This document shows positions 1 through 8,678 of a stretch of DNA of 61,089 bases, piece after piece. Position 1 is the stretch's first letter; every line of letters starts with the position of its first letter. A model generated the notes under the pieces. That model saw only the letters and a program-made list of their open reading frames with translations. It did no database searches and was not told the origin of the DNA. A program made the position numbers and the translations under genes. The stretch covers positions 1 to 61,089 of the forward strand of contig SFVI01000005.1 in the NCBI GenBank assembly GCA_004560305.1, in the 5' to 3' direction. The DNA is from a bacterium. GTDB lineage: Bacteria; Bacillota; Clostridia; Oscillospirales; Oscillospiraceae.

Positions 1-227
1 ATGGACAGACCTCTGGTGCACCAGTTGTCGTGCCAACGGCACAGCTGGGTAGCTACGTCTGGAAGAGATAAACGCTGAAGGCATCTAAGCGTGAAACTCA
101 CCCTAAGATAAGATCTCCCATCCATTATGGAGTAAGGGTCGAAGAAGACTACTTCGTTGATAGGCCAGCGGTGTAAGCACAGTAATGTGTTCAGCCTACT
201 GGTACTAATAACCCGAGGGCTTGACCT
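1..227 (+). rRNA. 23S ribosomal RNA, 3' end (partial)
   Basis: This is the 3' terminal part of a 23S rRNA gene that begins before the window. It holds the conserved late-domain VI segments (gctgaaggcatctaagc near 73-90 and the gtgttcagcctactggtac stretch near 187) and ends at the conserved gagggcttgacc. The spacer to the 5S gene is short, about 60 bases, and I see no tRNA in it. Confidence 0.95.
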
Positions 228-290
228 ACATTTATGCAGGCATGAGCCTTGCTCTCCTCTGTTTAGTTTTCAGGGTACAGTCCTGAATAG

Positions 291-377
<87 letters not shown>

Positions 378-403
378 CCGCTGAAGATCAGCGGCTCTTT
401 TTT
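378..403 (+). terminator. Rho-independent terminator of the rRNA operon
   Basis: A 7-bp stem (ccgctga / tcagcgg) with an aga loop is followed by a run of six T (398-403). It begins directly where the 5S similarity breaks off. Confidence 0.8.
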
Positions 404-459
404 CGTAAAGTTTTTTACCATGACGTGTAAACTTGCGAATTAAAAATGGAGGATTGGTT

Positions 460-2454
460 ATGGAACAAAAGAGGGCTTTTACAGCGATGGACTCCACCCT
501 TCAGGTGTTTGTCAGTATTTTGCTTCGCTTTCTCATTGTTGGTCTTGCTGTTACGAGACTGCTCTATCTTTTCGCCCATGGCATCAGCGATTTTGCTGCC
601 GCTGGAATCTGTGTTGCGATATTTTTTCTGATTGAGTTCTTTTGCCGACGTTTAGGTTTTAGTTTTACCAAAATAAACCTGTTGCTCTTTATTGTGGCAT
701 CCGTTTTTTCCTTTTCTTTTTTATTGGAGCCGGGGAGAAATATCGTTTGGTTTTTCATTGCATTTTTTGTTCGTTTGCTTTTCTCGAAATTGTTGGAGCT
801 TGGGCCGAACAAGCACTGCAACATAGCCGCTTCCTTTACGGCAATTTTTTTCGCACTCTTTATCTTTATTGGATACCAACTCAAGTTTTGCGGGAGATTT
901 GAGTTTATCTATGCCAACTCTTGGGAAGAATTCAGACTCCATGAGTGTTTCCTCTATTTGTTTCGATTCACTGGTTTATTTTCTTTTTTTTATGCGGTGC
1001 TGCGTATTCTATTTTCCTATGTATCTGACGACGAAAACATAAGCAAGAGCCACAATTTCCCTCCCTTTGCGCATCCTTTTCGCCGTTTTTGCCTCTATTC
1101 TCTGCTGTTTATGGCTTTGTGGCTCCCGATTTTTATCGCCTATTATCCGGGAATTTATCATCCAGATTCATTTGGCTCGATCAGTGAGCAGCTTGGGGAT
1201 AGTGCTTTGAGCAATCATAATCCCATCATTTATCAACTGTTGATTGGATTTTGCCTTAGTATAGGACGGGCCATGCAATCAATGAGGTTCGGTCTGGGTC
1301 TTTATTCTTTGATTCAGATGCTGATTCAGGCGATGACTTTTGCAGCTGTAATTGTATATATGCAGAAGAGGCGATTCGCTCCTGCCTTGATTTGGTCACT
1401 GGTTGTATTCTTCGCTATAAATGTTGTGATTTCTTTTTACAGCGTATATATGGTCAAGGATGTAATATTTGGTGCCATCACTTTGCTGCTGGTTTTAGCG
1501 TTGACAGAGGAGGTGAACCAAATCCGGGAGAATAGAGATGTTAAAAGGGGGAGTTTACCTGGCCTTATTATTCTGGCTTTTCTCTTTTCTGTCTGGCGGA
1601 ATAATGGGATGTATGCGTTCCTGTTCGGCTTCCTTCTCTTTTCTCTTATCAACCGAAAAAGGTGGAAGCGATATCTTGTCACGCTCGTAGCTGTGCTGCT
1701 TCTTATTGCTGGCTACAAATATCTGATTTTCAATATTTTGGAAGCGGAGAAATCCAGAACAGCAGAAGCATTATCGGTTCCGCTACAGCAGATTGCCAGA
1801 ACAATGAAGTTGTATGGCGAGGAAGAGCTATCAAGTGATGAAGTGCAGATCCTGCGGGAAGTATTCCCCGAAATTGAGGGTTTGGGCTCTCTTTACAAAT
1901 CACATATTTCCGACCCGGTAAAAGCAATCGGTGTATTTGAATCTGAGGTTTTTGACGGCGATCCGGCGCGTTATGCCAATGCGTGGATGAAGCTGGGGCT
2001 CCGGCATCCCAGAACATACATTGACGCGTTACTTTTGCAGTGCTATGGCTATTTCTACCCCGATCTGGATGTTGGGGGTATCCTCGAATATCTGCCCAAT
2101 TACTATCTCGATGAGCCTTGGAGCGAGCAATTCAGCGCGCTGCGAAGCCGCGTATATAACACATATGGAAGCTTTACCTCATTGCAGCCGACGGCAATCA
2201 TTTACAGTATTGGTTTTGCAGGATGGGTTCTTCTCTTCAGCGCCGGCGTTTATTATGTGAAAGGCATTGGCCGTTTGGCAAGCCCACTGCTGCTCCTGCT
2301 GGGATATTGGCTGACCTTGCTTCTTTCCCCTGTTTTCTGCGAATTCCGATACGCGTACTGCCTGGTTCTGTGTGCGCCGGTTTCGCTGGCACTATCCCTT
2401 GGGGAACGCAGTGAACAAGAAAAGGTGAACACAGTAGTTGAGCACTCTGCATGA
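460..2454 (+). CDS. Large polytopic membrane protein, DUF6020/GT-C-like
   Basis: A 664-aa protein with more than ten hydrophobic segments over most of its length and a soluble stretch near residues 440-560. An acidic loop motif YHPDSFG (about 233-239) followed by NHNPIIY (about 252-258) resembles the DUF6020 family and other membrane glycosyltransferases with a GT-C fold. That would make it a transferase using a lipid-linked sugar in the envelope; this is inference. The start at 460 has GGAGG at 448-452; an in-frame TTG at 433 lies further upstream without a good site. Base composition is clearly more AT-rich than in most of the window, with long T runs, which hints at horizontal acquisition next to the rRNA operon. 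Confidence 0.75.
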   Translation: MEQKRAFTAMDSTLQVFVSILLRFLIVGLAVTRLLYLFAHGISDFAAAGICVAIFFLIEFFCRRLGFSFTKINLLLFIVASVFSFSFLLEPGRNIVWFFIAFFVRLLFSKLLELGPNKHCNIAASFTAIFFALFIFIGYQLKFCGRFEFIYANSWEEFRLHECFLYLFRFTGLFSFFYAVLRILFSYVSDDENISKSHNFPPFAHPFRRFCLYSLLFMALWLPIFIAYYPGIYHPDSFGSISEQLGDSALSNHNPIIYQLLIGFCLSIGRAMQSMRFGLGLYSLIQMLIQAMTFAAVIVYMQKRRFAPALIWSLVVFFAINVVISFYSVYMVKDVIFGAITLLLVLALTEEVNQIRENRDVKRGSLPGLIILAFLFSVWRNNGMYAFLFGFLLFSLINRKRWKRYLVTLVAVLLLIAGYKYLIFNILEAEKSRTAEALSVPLQQIARTMKLYGEEELSSDEVQILREVFPEIEGLGSLYKSHISDPVKAIGVFESEVFDGDPARYANAWMKLGLRHPRTYIDALLLQCYGYFYPDLDVGGILEYLPNYYLDEPWSEQFSALRSRVYNTYGSFTSLQPTAIIYSIGFAGWVLLFSAGVYYVKGIGRLASPLLLLLGYWLTLLLSPVFCEFRYAYCLVLCAPVSLALSLGERSEQEKVNTVVEHSA

Positions 2455-2509
2455 ATTACTGGAGAGAAATTGACAAACAATAAAACCAGCTTTGTATACA
2501 GCTTTTTTC

Positions 2510-2536
2510 TTGACAAAAAGGGAAAAATAGGATAAT
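2510..2536 (+). promoter_or_regulatory. Probable sigma-A promoter of rubrerythrin
   Basis: TTGACA at 2510-2515 and GATAAT at 2531-2536 are 15 bases apart. TAATTT at 2533 would give 17. A second TTGACA lies at 2470. The position fits the gene starting at 2573. Confidence 0.55.
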
Positions 2537-2572
2537 TTAATAAAACAAAAGTTTTTTCAGGAGGAAAAGATT

Positions 2573-3112
2573 ATGGCTAACAAATATGAAGGCACCAAAA
2601 CCGAGAAAAACTTGTGGGAGGCCTTTGCAGGCGAGTCCCAGGCAAGAAATAAGTACACCTACTTTGCTTCCGTGGCAAAGAAGGCCGGCTTTGAGCAGAT
2701 TGCTGAGCTGTTCCTGAAGACCGCCGAGAACGAGAAGGAGCATGCTAAGCTCTGGTTCAAGGAGCTGGGCCAGCTGGGCGATACCGCTGAGAACCTTCTC
2801 CATGCTGCTGAGGGCGAGAACTTCGAGTGGACCGATATGTATGACCGTATGGCCAAGGAGGCCGAGGAAGAGGGCTTTACGGCTCTTGCGGCCAAGTTCA
2901 GAGGCGTTGCTGCCATCGAGAAGTCCCATGAGGAGAGATACCGCGCCCTGCTAAACAACGTGGAGACCAAGAAGGTCTTTGAGAAGTGCGAGGTTCAGGT
3001 ATGGGAGTGCCGCAACTGCGGTCACATCGTGGTTGGCACCAAGGCTCCTGAGATCTGCCCTGTCTGCGCCCATCCTCAGGCCTACTTTGAGGTTCGCAAG
3101 GAAAATTACTGA
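2573..3112 (+). CDS. rbr: Rubrerythrin
   Basis: A 179-aa cytoplasmic non-haem iron protein that reduces hydrogen peroxide in anaerobes. The N-terminal ferritin-like diiron domain (about 1-140) shows the ligands in FAGESQARNKY, ENEKEHAKLW and AIEKSHEERY. The C-terminal rubredoxin-like domain has two CxxC pairs, CRNCG and CPVCAH. The order is the classical one, with rubredoxin last. AGGAGG lies at 2559-2564. It has its own promoter and terminator, so it is a single-gene unit. Codon use is narrow, as in a highly expressed gene. Confidence 0.97.
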   Translation: MANKYEGTKTEKNLWEAFAGESQARNKYTYFASVAKKAGFEQIAELFLKTAENEKEHAKLWFKELGQLGDTAENLLHAAEGENFEWTDMYDRMAKEAEEEGFTALAAKFRGVAAIEKSHEERYRALLNNVETKKVFEKCEVQVWECRNCGHIVVGTKAPEICPVCAHPQAYFEVRKENY

Positions 3113-3122
3113 TAATCGCTCT

Positions 3123-3162
3123 AAAAAATACAGGCCCGGAATTTTCGGGCCTGTATTTTTTT
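3123..3162 (+). terminator. Rho-independent terminator after rubrerythrin
   Basis: A perfect stem tacaggcccg with its complement cgggcctgta is flanked by A6 on the left and T7 on the right. The flanking A/T runs make it usable on both strands. Confidence 0.92.
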
Positions 3163-3218
3163 CGTGTTTTGGGAAACATTTTCAGTATCTTACCGTCATA
3201 TTCAGTGAGGTGATAATC

Positions 3219-3383
3219 ATGAAGAAAGCGGTATTGGCATTCATCTGTTCCATGATACTTATGGGTGGCTTTGGTGCTGTCACTCTGCCGGAAAAAGAAG
3301 AGCCTGCTGTAGAGCAGAACAGCTATGCCATGCTGAGCAATTTTGATACAGACAGTATGCCCAAAATCATTTATGTTGTATAA
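3219..3383 (+). CDS. Small exported peptide, unknown function
   Basis: A 54-aa ORF with a good ribosome binding site (GTGAGGTGA at 3206-3212) and an ATG at 3219. The N-terminus MKKAVLAFICSMILMGGFGA is a typical signal peptide or membrane anchor. About 34 polar, partly acidic residues follow and the protein ends IIYVV. It sits between two terminators, so it would be transcribed by read-through or from an unseen promoter. I do not recognise a family. The start signals and signal-like N-terminus support it being real. Confidence 0.55.
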   Translation: MKKAVLAFICSMILMGGFGAVTLPEKEEPAVEQNSYAMLSNFDTDSMPKIIYVV

Positions 3384-3419
3384 CGGAAGAGGAAAACAAT
3401 AATGATTGAAGACAGAAAA

Positions 3420-3460
3420 TAGCCTGAGACCGGGATTTTGCGGTCTCAGGCTGAATTTTT
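3420..3460. terminator. Bidirectional terminator between converging genes
   Basis: A 12-bp stem agcctgagaccg / cggtctcaggct with T5 on the plus side and an A-rich flank at 3412-3420 for the minus side. It lies between the small peptide gene (+) and the end of the minus-strand operon. Confidence 0.85.
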
Positions 3461-3656
3461 ATTTATGTTTCCTGGCATAGCTGAACATCCAGACCACGAT
3501 GATCACCAGGGCGATGATGACCACCAGACCCAGGATGGCGTTGAAGGCGCCGGTGATGATGCTGGCCGCACCGGCGATCAGTTTTACCACCAAAACAACA
3601 ACAAGGATGGCCAGCAGACACACCAGGACCACAGGCAGTATCTTTCCAAACTTCAT
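3459..3656 (-). CDS. Small two-helix membrane protein, unknown
   Basis: A 65-aa protein, almost entirely hydrophobic: residues 6-28 and 38-60 form two transmembrane helices joined by a short Gly/Ala/Ser loop, with a basic tail ARKHK. TTTGGAAG-like bases and GGAG (ctcc at 3667-3670 on the plus strand) stand before the ATG. It is the last gene of the minus-strand run that starts at mutL, 39 bases after the pseudouridine synthase gene. No family is recognised; the arrangement supports a real small gene. Confidence 0.6.
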   Translation of the reverse strand: MKFGKILPVVLVCLLAILVVVLVVKLIAGAASIITGAFNAILGLVVIIALVIIVVWMFSYARKHK

Positions 3657-3695
3657 ATTTTCAGTCTCCTTTGCAGCGGCTTTGCGGCCGCTTTT

Positions 3696-4616
3696 TTATA
3701 TCTTTGGACCAAGTCGGGCCAACACATCCATGAAATAAGCTGGAAGGTCCGTTTCCAGAAGAATATGCTCCCCGGTGCGGGGATGAACAAAGCGCAGCCG
3801 CCGGGCGTGGAGGCACTGTCCCTCCAGCCCTTTCTCCGGCGAGGGGGCGCCGTAAGTGAAATCCCCCAAAAGAGGGTGGCCGATGCTGGCCATGTGGACC
3901 CGGATCTGATGGGTGCGGCCGGTCTCCAGGCGGCAGAGAATGTGGGAGTAGCCCCGGTAGGAGGCCAGCAGCTGCCAGTGGGTGACGGCTGGTTTGGCGT
4001 TCTTCTCCGTGACGGCCATACGCTTGCGGTCGATGGGGTGGCGGCCTATGGGCTTATCGACGGTACCGCTGTCCTGCTTGAAATTGCCGCGGACAAGGGC
4101 CTCGTACTCCCGGCAAAGACTGTGATCCGCCAGCTGGGCTGAAAGCCCCTGGTGGGCAAAGTCGTTTTTGGCCACGATCAGCAGACCGGAGGTGTCCTTA
4201 TCGATGCGATGGACGATGCCGGGCCGCCGCTGGCCGCCAATGCCGGAGAGACTATTCCCGCAGTGCCAGAGCAGGGCGTTGACCAGGGTCCCATCCGGGT
4301 GGCCGGGAGCAGGATGCACCACCAGACCACGGGCTTTGTTCACCACAATCAGGTCCTCGTCCTCGTAGACCACATCCAGGGGGATGTTCTGTGGAATCAG
4401 GGGCAGCTCCGCCGGCTCCGGCAGGATGACCTCATAGCCCTCCCCGGCAGAGCAGCGGAAGTTCTTTTTCAGCTCCCGCCCATTCAAGGTGACCATGCCC
4501 TGCTCCAGCAGCTTTTGGACCTGACTGCGGCTCAGAGAGGGCAGAGTGCGCGCGAGGAGAGCGTCGATCCGCTCGCCGCTCTCCTCCGCTGTGATACAAA
4601 TATAGTTTTCGTCCAT
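3696..4616 (-). CDS. RluA/RluD-family pseudouridine synthase
   Basis: A 306-aa cytoplasmic enzyme that isomerises uridine to pseudouridine in rRNA or tRNA. An N-terminal S4 RNA-binding domain (about 12-60, SRSQVQKLLEQGMVTLNG) is followed by the catalytic domain with the hallmark HRIDKDTSGL; its Asp is the nucleophile. A later conserved stretch is LETGRTHQIRVHMA. Length is normal. In Firmicutes the gene usually follows lspA, as here with a 9-base gap, which fits translational coupling. The exact target (RluD type, 23S rRNA) cannot be told from the sequence. Confidence 0.93.
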   Translation of the reverse strand: MDENYICITAEESGERIDALLARTLPSLSRSQVQKLLEQGMVTLNGRELKKNFRCSAGEGYEVILPEPAELPLIPQNIPLDVVYEDEDLIVVNKARGLVVHPAPGHPDGTLVNALLWHCGNSLSGIGGQRRPGIVHRIDKDTSGLLIVAKNDFAHQGLSAQLADHSLCREYEALVRGNFKQDSGTVDKPIGRHPIDRKRMAVTEKNAKPAVTHWQLLASYRGYSHILCRLETGRTHQIRVHMASIGHPLLGDFTYGAPSPEKGLEGQCLHARRLRFVHPRTGEHILLETDLPAYFMDVLARLGPKI

Positions 4617-4625
4617 CCGTGTTGC

Positions 4626-5657
4626 TTATTTGAACTCGTTCAGGATGTCGTCCAGATCAAACTCCGTGCTGGCGGGTGCTGCCGGCTTGGGCTGCGGGGC
4701 GCTGGGCCTGGCTGCCGGCTCAACAGGCGCCGGGCTCTGGGGCGCGGCCTGCTGGGCAGGGCGCTGCACGGGGGGACGATAGGCGGGCTGCTGCGGTGCG
4801 GCAGGCCGGGCCTGGGGCTGGGCGGGAACATCCATGGCTCTGGCGGCGTAGCTGCCGGCGCGCTGGGCGTCCACCCTGGCATTGGCACGCTCCCACGCAG
4901 CAAAGGGATCGCTGCTGGCGGGTGCGGCCGGTCTGGCCTTGGGGGCCTGGGCCTGAGGAGCAGGTCTCACCGGCGCGGCAGGCTCCTTGGTCCTGGACTG
5001 GGCAGGACGGCTGGGACGCTGGCTGGCCTTGTATTCCTGGTATTCCTCCTCGTACTTGGCCTTCTTGCCCCGGCGGGGACGCTCCGCTTCTTCCTCGTCC
5101 TCCTTGTCATCGCGGCGGAAGCGGGCAAACAGGGGACGGCGCTTGGTGTCCCCGTCGTCTTCCTCCTCGTCTTCGTCTTCGTCGTAATCATCCTCGTCAT
5201 CCTCATCCTTGTGGGGCTTCTCAAAGATGATGGCCAGGGCAAAGACGATAGCGAACACGGTGATGAAGATATCCGCCACGTTGAAAATGGCGAAGTTGAA
5301 CAGCTCCACTTTGAACATATCCACCACATAACCGTAGATAACCCGGTCAATGCAGTTGGCGAAGCCGCCGGCAGCCACCATCACCAGACTCCACCGAGCC
5401 ACGCGACCGGAGACAAAGTTGGTAGCCAGGGCCAGGATCACGGCGATACAGAACACCACAGTGACGATGATAAAGTAAATGCGGGCCCCGCCGCCGCTGA
5501 GCATACTGAAGGCGGCGCCGTCATTGGGGACATTGACAAGGCTGATCACACCGGGGATGAACTTGACAATGTCATAGCCCATAAGGGTGTTGGTGACCCA
5601 GTACTTCACTGCCTGGTCCAGGATGACGACCAGCAAAGCAACAATGGAATAAAGCAT
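4626..5657 (-). CDS. lspA: Lipoprotein signal peptidase LspA with long acidic/proline-rich C-terminal extension
   Basis: Residues 1-147 are a complete signal peptidase II: four transmembrane helices, NDGAAF at 45-50, and the catalytic aspartates in NCIDR (D104) and FNVADI (D129). It removes signal peptides from prolipoproteins in the membrane. The family is normally 150-170 aa; this one is 343. After the last helix comes an acidic run (about 151-170, almost only D/E), then a K/R/E-rich part and a Pro/Ala/Gln-rich tail ending in EFDLDDILNEFK. The tail looks disordered and cytoplasmic. It is in frame with no stop, so it is a true extension. Neighbours: ileS upstream, pseudouridine synthase downstream. 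Confidence 0.93.
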   Translation of the reverse strand: MLYSIVALLVVILDQAVKYWVTNTLMGYDIVKFIPGVISLVNVPNDGAAFSMLSGGGARIYFIIVTVVFCIAVILALATNFVSGRVARWSLVMVAAGGFANCIDRVIYGYVVDMFKVELFNFAIFNVADIFITVFAIVFALAIIFEKPHKDEDDEDDYDEDEDEEEDDGDTKRRPLFARFRRDDKEDEEEAERPRRGKKAKYEEEYQEYKASQRPSRPAQSRTKEPAAPVRPAPQAQAPKARPAAPASSDPFAAWERANARVDAQRAGSYAARAMDVPAQPQARPAAPQQPAYRPPVQRPAQQAAPQSPAPVEPAARPSAPQPKPAAPASTEFDLDDILNEFK

Positions 5658-5677
5658 ACGTTTCTCCTATCTATATG

Positions 5678-5703
5678 CCGGCGCAAAAACGCCGGTTTTT
5701 TTT
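5678..5703 (+). terminator. Terminator-like hairpin on the strand opposite the operon
   Basis: A stem ccggcg / cgccgg with a six-base A-rich loop is followed by T8 at 5696-5703. The shape works only for plus-strand transcripts, while both flanking genes (ileS and lspA) are on the minus strand. It could stop antisense transcription or be fortuitous. A second hairpin (gacgccgcc / ggcggcgtc, 5704-5728) follows. Confidence 0.45.
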
Positions 5704-5793
5704 GGACGCCGCCAAGGAGAGGCGGCGTCTCCGGTACGAGGGGGGAGGCTGATCCAGCTTCACGAAAACCGGGAAAGCGGAATGCAGCCGGCT

Positions 5794-8589
5794 TCAGCCG
5801 ACGACGGCGGCGCAGCGGGGGCAAAGCCCGGTTTCCGGCTGGGCATCCACAGAATGCATCCAGCAGCGGGGGCACTTGACGCCGGGCGCTTCCTTGACAG
5901 CAATGTGCAGGCCAGGGTTATTGCTGCCCACGCCGGTGACGGCGGCATCGTCCTGCACCTCGTCCTCCGCGATGAGGCAGGAGGAGACGATGAACAGGTC
6001 ACGCAGATCCATGTCGGAAATGGTTTCCACGGCCTCCTTGGCGGCCTGATCCTTCACGGTAAGGGTGACGGCGGCTTCCAGGGACTTGCCGATGCGCTTG
6101 GCACCGCGGGCAGCCTCCAGCACGCCGTTCACGTCGCCGCGGACGGAGATCAGAGTATCCCACTTGGCGAGCTCCTCCGCAGAGAGGGCATATTCGGTGA
6201 AGGGCTTGTTCATGGTGTTGAACACCACGTTGCGCACATCGTCACCCTCACGGTGGGGCATGGCCAGCCAGATCTCATCGCAGGTGAAGGCCAGGATGGG
6301 GGCAAACAGCTTGGTCATGGTGTCCAGGATCAGGTACAGGGCCGTCTGGGCACTGCGGCGCTTCAGGCCGTCCTTCTCCTCGCAGTAAAGCCGGTCCTTG
6401 ATGATGTCCAGATAGAAGCTGCTCAGCTCCACCACGCAGAAATCATTGACGGCATGGGACACCACATGGAACTCGTAGTCCTTGTAGGCGTCCTCCACCT
6501 TCTCGATCAGGGCGTTGAGCTTGGTGATGGCCCAACGGTCCAGGGGCAGCATATCCTCCGGCGCCACCAGATTGTTGGCGTCAAAGCCGTTCAGGTTGCC
6601 CAGGCAGTAGCGGGCGGTGTTGCGGAACTTCAGATAGTTCTGGCTCAGCTGCTTGAAGATCTCCTTGGAGCAGCGCACGTCCACATGGTAGTCGGCGGAA
6701 CCGGCCCAGAGACGGACCATATCCGCGCCGAACTCCTTGACGATATCGGCAGGGTCAACGCCGTTGCCCAGGGACTTGTGCATGGCGCGGCCCTCGCCGT
6801 CCACGGTCCAGCCGTGGGTCAGGCACTCTCTGTAGGGGGCACCCTTGCCCAGGGCGCCGACAGCCACCAGCAGGGAGGACTGGAACCAGCCGCGATACTG
6901 GTCGCCGCCTTCCATGTACATATCAGCAGGCCAGAAGCCCTGGTCCCGCTGCATGGCGGCGTAGTGGGTGGAGCCGGAGTCAAACCAGCCATCCAGAGTG
7001 TCGGTCTCCTTGAAGAAGTGGACGCCGCCGCAGTGGGGGCACTGGAAGCCCTGGGGCAGCAGCTCCGCCGCCTCCATCTCGAACCAGGCGTTGGAACCCT
7101 TTTCCTCGAAGATGGCGGCCACGGACTCAATGCTCTCGTCGGTGCAGACCGGCTTCTTGCAGTCCTCGCAGTAGAACACGGGGATGGGCAGACCCCAGCG
7201 GCGCTGGCGGGAAATGCACCAGTCGGCCCGCTCCCGGATCATGGCGCCCATACGCTCCTTGCCCCAAGCAGGCAGCCAGCGGACATCCTCGCAGGCACGG
7301 ATGGCCTCATCCTTGAAGGAGTCAACGGAGCAGAACCACTGGGGCGTGGCCCGGAAGATGATGGGGCTCTTGCAGCGCCAGCAGTGGGGATAGCTGTGGA
7401 CAATGTCCTCAGAAGCGAAGAGCACGCCGCTCTCCTTCATGTCGGCCAGGATCACCGGGTTGGATTCCTCGGTGCTCATGCCGGCGTACTTGCCGGCGTA
7501 ATCGGTGTGGCGGCCCTGATCGTCCACAGGCACCACCATCTCCATGCCGTAGCGCATGCAGGTCAGATAGTCGTCAGCGCCGAAGCCGGGGGCGGTGTGG
7601 ACGCAGCCGGTGCCGGAGTCCATGGTGACGTAATCGGCCAGCAGCAGGCGGGAGGTCTTGGGCAGGAAGGGGTGATCCGCCAGCATATTCTCATAGAAGG
7701 AGCCGGGGTGGCATTCCAGGATCTCAAAGCTGTCAAAGCCGCCGATGTTCATAACCTTCTCAGTCAGGGCCTCGGCCATGATGTACATCTCGCCGTTGGG
7801 GGCCTTCACAATGGCGTAGCTCTCATCGGGGTGCAGGGCGATGGCCAGGTTGCCGGGCAGGGTCCAGATGGTGGTGGTCCAGATGACGAAGAAGAGCTTG
7901 CTCTTGTCCAGGTGGCCCAGCTTGCCCAGATCGTCGTTCATGGGGAACTTGACGTAAACCGTGGTGCAGGGGTCGTCCTGATACTCGATCTCGGCCTCGG
8001 CCAGGGCGGTCTCATCCTTGGCGCACCAGTACACCGGCTTCAGGCCCTTGTAGATGTGGCCGTTCTTATACATCTTGCCGAAGATGCGCACCTCATCCGC
8101 CTCGAAGCCCTTGTTCATGGTCTTGTAGGGGTGCTCCCAGTCGCCGATGACGCCCAGGCGCTTGAAGCCCTCCATCTGGATGCCGATGTACTTCTCGGCA
8201 TAGGCCTGGCAGGCGCTGCGGAAGTCCGCCACGCTCATGGCCTTGTGGTTCAGCTTCTGCTCCTTGATGATGGCAGATTCAATGGGCATACCGTGGTTAT
8301 CCCAGCCGGGGATATAGGGGGTGTAGTAGCCCCGCATGGCGTAGGAGCGGGTGATGAAGTCCTTGATGGCTTTGTTCAGGGCGTGGCCCATATGGATGGG
8401 ACCGTTGGAAAAGGGAGGGCCGTCGTGAAGGTTGAAGCGGGGCTTGCCCTCGTTCTTCTTGAGCATCTCGTTGTAGACGTCCAGCTCCTCCCAGCGCTTG
8501 AGCATCTCCGGCTCCCGGGCGGGCAGCCCGGCGCGCATGGGGAAGTCGGTCTTGGGAAGGTTCAGCGTTGCGTTAAAATCCTGTGACAT
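5794..8589 (-). CDS. ileS: Isoleucyl-tRNA synthetase
   Basis: A 931-aa class I synthetase that charges tRNA-Ile. The HIGH box is HMGH in PPFSNGPIHMGHALN near residue 60. The KMSKS-type loop is MHKSLGN. The C-terminal zinc finger is CPRCW with a second CPRC near the end. The full bacterial architecture with CP1 editing domain is present. It lies between divIVA and lspA, a common Firmicutes order. The 89-base gap to divIVA is too short for a T-box leader, so the usual T-box control would have to act further upstream or is absent. GGAG stands before the ATG. Confidence 0.97.
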   Translation of the reverse strand: MSQDFNATLNLPKTDFPMRAGLPAREPEMLKRWEELDVYNEMLKKNEGKPRFNLHDGPPFSNGPIHMGHALNKAIKDFITRSYAMRGYYTPYIPGWDNHGMPIESAIIKEQKLNHKAMSVADFRSACQAYAEKYIGIQMEGFKRLGVIGDWEHPYKTMNKGFEADEVRIFGKMYKNGHIYKGLKPVYWCAKDETALAEAEIEYQDDPCTTVYVKFPMNDDLGKLGHLDKSKLFFVIWTTTIWTLPGNLAIALHPDESYAIVKAPNGEMYIMAEALTEKVMNIGGFDSFEILECHPGSFYENMLADHPFLPKTSRLLLADYVTMDSGTGCVHTAPGFGADDYLTCMRYGMEMVVPVDDQGRHTDYAGKYAGMSTEESNPVILADMKESGVLFASEDIVHSYPHCWRCKSPIIFRATPQWFCSVDSFKDEAIRACEDVRWLPAWGKERMGAMIRERADWCISRQRRWGLPIPVFYCEDCKKPVCTDESIESVAAIFEEKGSNAWFEMEAAELLPQGFQCPHCGGVHFFKETDTLDGWFDSGSTHYAAMQRDQGFWPADMYMEGGDQYRGWFQSSLLVAVGALGKGAPYRECLTHGWTVDGEGRAMHKSLGNGVDPADIVKEFGADMVRLWAGSADYHVDVRCSKEIFKQLSQNYLKFRNTARYCLGNLNGFDANNLVAPEDMLPLDRWAITKLNALIEKVEDAYKDYEFHVVSHAVNDFCVVELSSFYLDIIKDRLYCEEKDGLKRRSAQTALYLILDTMTKLFAPILAFTCDEIWLAMPHREGDDVRNVVFNTMNKPFTEYALSAEELAKWDTLISVRGDVNGVLEAARGAKRIGKSLEAAVTLTVKDQAAKEAVETISDMDLRDLFIVSSCLIAEDEVQDDAAVTGVGSNNPGLHIAVKEAPGVKCPRCWMHSVDAQPETGLCPRCAAVVG

Positions 8590-8678
8590 ATTTCTTTTCT
8601 CCTGTTTCTGTCTGTATCAAGCTTGGCATATCATTGGCAACGGGGCGCGCGCCTCAGCGCCCGCCCCGTGTAAGGATA

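Noticed and set aside
3661..3695. Hairpin agcggc / gccgct with T6 between the small membrane protein and the pseudouridine synthase genes
   Set aside because: The T-run points opposite to the operon and the stem is short; there is no transcript for it to end that I can support.
4152..5879. A 575-codon open frame antisense to lspA and the pseudouridine synthase gene
   Set aside because: It crosses two well-supported genes, has Gly/Arg/Leu-rich filler and no domain.
5782..8586. A 934-codon open frame antisense to ileS
   Set aside because: It is a shadow of ileS caused by GC-rich third codon positions; the translation is low-complexity Gly/Ala/His/Val with no domain and the real gene on the other strand has all its motifs.
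8590..8678. T-box leader before ileS
   Set aside because: Only 89 bases separate divIVA and ileS, too short for a T-box, and no T-box core sequence is present. Only a GC-rich hairpin is seen.
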